Origin: an uncultured Clostridia bacterium
Lineage (GTDB): Bacteria > Bacillota_A > Clostridia > TANB77 > CAG-508
Assembly: GCA_949747745.1 (NCBI GenBank)
Contig: CATKFT010000172.1
Span: 1-8,684, forward strand
DNA: 8,684 bases
Direction: 5' to 3'
Positions 6,910 to 8,684 of this stretch are shown in pieces. A program made the position numbers and the translations under genes. Within the stretch, counting starts at the first letter, position 1. Every line of letters begins with the position of its first letter. Below the pieces are notes generated by a model. It was not told the origin of the DNA and made no database searches. It saw only the letters and a program-made list of their open reading frames with translations.

Positions 6910-7439
6910 TGGCTAAAAAGAATATTACTTTCCCTGTCTTAAATGTTAAAATGGTGGACATTGATAAAGTAATTGCAAATGACTATAATCCTAACAAAGT
7001 AGCACCTCCTGAAATGAAACTTTTAAAACATTCTATTGAAGAAGATGGATATACTCAGCCTATTGTTACATACTATGATGCATCAAAAGATACATATATT
7101 GTTGTAGATGGTTTTCATCGTTTTCGTTGTGCTAAGGAATATTTCCATTTATCTCAAATTCCAGTTGTTACTATTGATAAGGATTTAAGTAATAGGATGG
7201 CAAGTACTATAAGGCATAATAGAGCAAGGGGGACTCATCAAATTATGGATATGTCTAAAATTGTTGTTGATTTATCTAGCAATGGTTGGACTGAAAGTGA
7301 AATCTCTAAACATTTAGGTATGGAATTAGACGAGATTATAAGATTAAAACAAATTAGTGGGTTAAAAGAAGCTTTTGCAAATCATGTTTTTTCTAAATCT
7401 TGGGAAGAATTTGAAGATAATTTAAAAAAAACTACTTAA
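6909..7439 (+). CDS. ibrB: IbrB-like ParB/Spo0J N-terminal-domain protein
   Basis: ParB/sulfiredoxin-fold nucleotide-binding domain protein, the usual companion of IbrA-type PAPS-reductase-like proteins. It has 176 residues, shorter than chromosomal ParB. Features are the N-terminal NDYNPN stretch (24-29), the domain core PIVTYYDASKDTYIVVDGFH with box I VDGFHRFRCAKE (66-77), the box II-like IRHNRARGTH (101-110), and a helix-turn-helix-like region (about 118-148, WTESEISKHLGMELDEII). It lacks the dimerisation domain of a chromosome-partitioning ParB. The start ATG shares one base with the preceding TAA (TAATG), and GAGGTGAT (6896-6903) serves as ribosome site, so translation is probably coupled to the upstream gene. 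A hairpin terminator follows. By analogy with E. coli IbrAB it may regulate genes on mobile DNA, but its targets here are unknown. Confidence 0.83.
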   Translation: MAKKNITFPVLNVKMVDIDKVIANDYNPNKVAPPEMKLLKHSIEEDGYTQPIVTYYDASKDTYIVVDGFHRFRCAKEYFHLSQIPVVTIDKDLSNRMASTIRHNRARGTHQIMDMSKIVVDLSSNGWTESEISKHLGMELDEIIRLKQISGLKEAFANHVFSKSWEEFEDNLKKTT

Positions 7440-7460
7440 AACATTTTTTATATAAGCTAT

Positions 7461-7508
7461 ATACCTAGTTTTTGTGGATTATTTCCACTTATTCTAGGTA
7501 TTTTAATT
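7461..7508 (+). terminator. Terminator of the ibr-like operon
   Basis: ATACCTAG (7461-7468) pairs with CTAGGTAT (7494-7501), and inside it GTGG (7474-7477) pairs with CCAC (7485-7488), forming a two-part stem with an internal loop. The downstream TTTTAATTT is T-rich. It begins 22 bp after the stop codon of the IbrB-like gene. Confidence 0.75.
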
Positions 7509-7564
7509 TAAAAAATTGTTATATTATATAATTAATAACTAAGAATACTATGATTTCAATCTCC

Positions 7565-7587
7565 GCAGTCGTGCACAGCACGACTGC
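7565..7587. repeat. GC-rich perfect hairpin in an AT-rich intergenic region
   Basis: GCAGTCGTGC (7565-7574) and GCACGACTGC (7578-7587) form a perfect 10-bp stem with a 3-nt loop. It stands out sharply in GC content from its surroundings. No T-run follows on either strand, so it is not a terminator. It resembles a dispersed palindromic (REP/MITE-like) unit. Apart from this hairpin and the two flanking terminators, the 7440-7746 gap holds nothing I can identify. Confidence 0.55.
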
Positions 7588-7650
7588 CACCTTTGCCTAA
7601 TGTTTTTACTGTTTTTATTAATTTGACAAGAATAGTTTATTTTAAAATAT

Positions 7651-7677
7651 AAAAAACCCTCCATATTTAAGGAAGGT
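7651..7677 (-). terminator. Terminator of the F420-ligase-like gene
   Basis: On the minus strand ACCTTCC (complement of 7671-7677) pairs with GGAGGGT (complement of 7656-7662) through six Watson-Crick pairs and one U-G wobble, with an 8-nt loop, followed by a run of six U (A-run 7651-7656). It lies about 70 nt after the gene's stop codon. Confidence 0.75.
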
Positions 7678-7746
7678 GACAGTCTGTAAAACTTACAAAT
7701 GATTCTTACATGATTTATTTATAGCATATTTTTAATTTACTTAGTT

Positions 7747-8442
7747 TTATTTTTTCCTAATTAATATTAATGGTGTCAATTCTTTTCCTTGTCCTGATGG
7801 ATTGTCTTTTATTAATCCTTTTAGCTCTTCTTTAGTTAGTTTTATATCATCTGAATAGCCTAACACTTCTTGTCCTAGATCATTTGCATCTACTATCATA
7901 CATGATATTCCCAAGTTTTCTTTTATTTCATTACATACAGCTCCTGGATTTTCTGGAAGTCTTATTCCTATGTCTCCATATTCTTTCCATACATGATCAT
8001 AAAACCCATCTAGTCCACTTACTTCTTGTCCTACTATTTCATAAAACACACCTTTTTTGCCAAATAGCTTTGTCACTGCACTTGCTATACTTGCCCATAA
8101 TACTTTAAATAGTCCTACTGTGTTTATTGCATATTGCATTTTTATTGTTTCTCCTACTCCAACTCCTGTTGTTGGGTGTGATGCAAATTTTGATAATAGT
8201 TTTGCCCAAAATCCTATTTTTATATCTTCTCTTTTTACTATTCTATTTTGGCATAGTGCTATTATTTTTTCACTGCTTGATATTATATCTCCTTCTTCAT
8301 ATATTGGTAATACATATTCTTTAAATACATCAATATATGATTCTCCTTGTTTTACAAATCTTGTTTTTATTGCATGTCTTAAGTAGGTTTGTCCATTAAC
8401 TTCTATTTCTACATTTTTACCTTCATTTGCATAAAATTCCAT
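7747..8442 (-). CDS. F420-0:gamma-glutamyl ligase (CofE/FbiB-type) family protein
   Basis: Resembles the CofE domain family, whose characterised members add glutamate to coenzyme F420-0 using GTP. F420 is not expected in most Firmicutes, so the substrate here is unknown. 231 residues. Features are an N-terminal beta-rich stretch ending in HAIKTRFVKQG (23-33), the family-like GDIISSSEKIIALCQNR (51-67), HPTTGVGVGETIKMQYAI (89-106), GVFYEIVGQEVSGLDG (131-146), ENPGAVCNEI (164-173) and a C-terminal TPLILIRKK. The segment GLFKVLWASIASAVTKLFGKKG (110-131) contains a short hydrophobic helix. The start is ATG 8442, with AAAGGAG (complement of 8450-8456) at 7 nt; the upstream in-frame ATG at 8475 lies before this Shine-Dalgarno and is rejected. 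No CGG codon and no frame break. It appears monocistronic, with its own promoter and terminator. Confidence 0.75.
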   Translation of the reverse strand: MEFYANEGKNVEIEVNGQTYLRHAIKTRFVKQGESYIDVFKEYVLPIYEEGDIISSSEKIIALCQNRIVKREDIKIGFWAKLLSKFASHPTTGVGVGETIKMQYAINTVGLFKVLWASIASAVTKLFGKKGVFYEIVGQEVSGLDGFYDHVWKEYGDIGIRLPENPGAVCNEIKENLGISCMIVDANDLGQEVLGYSDDIKLTKEELKGLIKDNPSGQGKELTPLILIRKK

Positions 8443-8500
8443 AGTTTTTCTCCTTTCAAAACTTGCGAAAAGCAAATTTTGTACTATTCACTTTTCACTT

Positions 8501-8521
8501 GGGCAGACACGAGACCTGCCC
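8501..8521. repeat. GC-rich palindromic repeat in the ligase-gene leader
   Basis: GGGCAG (8501-8506) and CTGCCC (8516-8521) form a 6-bp GC stem with a 9-nt loop in an otherwise AT-rich leader on the minus strand. The right arm continues as GCCCCTA (8519-8525), also present at 5104-5110 in the purA-ibrA gap, which suggests related dispersed palindromic units. Confidence 0.45.
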
Positions 8522-8606
8522 CTACTCTTTTCATTTTTAATTCACATATTTTCTTGTTATATTTTTCTTTTTGTTACATATACTATATATTATCTCTTTT
8601 GGGCAA

Positions 8607-8635
8607 ATTATACAATATATTTAAGTAATTTTTAA
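8607..8635 (-). promoter_or_regulatory. Probable sigma-A promoter of the F420-ligase-like gene
   Basis: On the minus strand TTAAAA (complement of 8630-8635), a 17-bp spacer and a perfect TATAAT (complement of 8607-8612). The -35 is weak (4 of 6) but the -10 and spacer are ideal. It implies a leader of about 155 nt that contains the GC-rich palindrome. Confidence 0.6.
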
Positions 8636-8652
8636 TATTTTTTTCTAAAGTA

Positions 8653-8681
8653 TTGACAAGTTGCAAAAAACATATTATACT
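8653..8681 (+). promoter_or_regulatory. Sigma-A promoter firing out of the window on the plus strand
   Basis: TTGACA (8653-8658), a 17-bp spacer and TATACT (8676-8681): perfect -35 and 5 of 6 at -10. It is divergent from the ligase-gene promoter and presumably drives a gene beyond the right edge. Confidence 0.7.
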
Positions 8682-8684
8682 TAA

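Overview
The window is strongly AT-rich, uses A/T-ending codons, has strong AGGAGG-type ribosome binding sites and consensus sigma-A promoters, and carries the sporulation sigma factor SigH. This points to a low-GC, probably anaerobic, spore-forming Firmicute (Clostridia-like, possibly an uncultured gut lineage). This assignment is an inference from gene content and base composition.

Layout. Left part, minus strand: sigH (105-752) with its own perfect-consensus promoter and a hairpin terminator; a membrane-anchored transglutaminase-like protein (1018-1947); and an RdgB/HAM1-type XTP/dITP pyrophosphatase (2070-2639). Middle part, plus strand: a type IV prepilin-like protein (2802-3538), adenylosuccinate synthetase purA (3775-5045), then an IbrA-like PAPS-reductase-family protein (5243-6581), an unrecognised 122-residue protein (6541-6909) and an IbrB-like ParB-domain protein (6909-7439). 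The last three overlap and look like one translationally coupled operon. Right part, minus strand: a CofE/FbiB-type F420-0:gamma-glutamyl-ligase-family protein (7747-8442), with a divergent plus-strand promoter at the very end of the window. Terminator hairpins are seen after sigH, the transglutaminase gene, the pilin-like gene, the ibr operon and the ligase-like gene.

The outstanding observation is that three successive plus-strand genes (pilin-like, purA, ibrA-like) are broken by five +1 frame changes. Each break sits at an in-frame CGG codon: 3045, 3463, 3949, 4691 and 6134. In every case skipping the C turns CGG-N into a glycine codon GGN and rejoins an otherwise intact protein. In purA both restored glycines are family-conserved (IPS-G-IL and RRC-G-WLD). 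By eye I find only six in-frame CGG codons in all the genes of the window, and five of them are these junctions. The exception is codon 27 of the transglutaminase-like gene. This is not what random pseudogenisation or phase-blind sequencing error should look like. It suggests that CGG is an unassigned or 'hungry' codon used as a +1 recoding signal (C-skip then Gly, or a four-base CGGN codon). A motif-specific sequencing or assembly artefact remains the main alternative.

Secondary points are an exact 22-bp palindrome upstream of the transglutaminase gene, inverted repeats overlapping the rdgB/pilin divergent promoter region and the purA leader, and small GC-rich hairpins that look like dispersed palindromic repeats.
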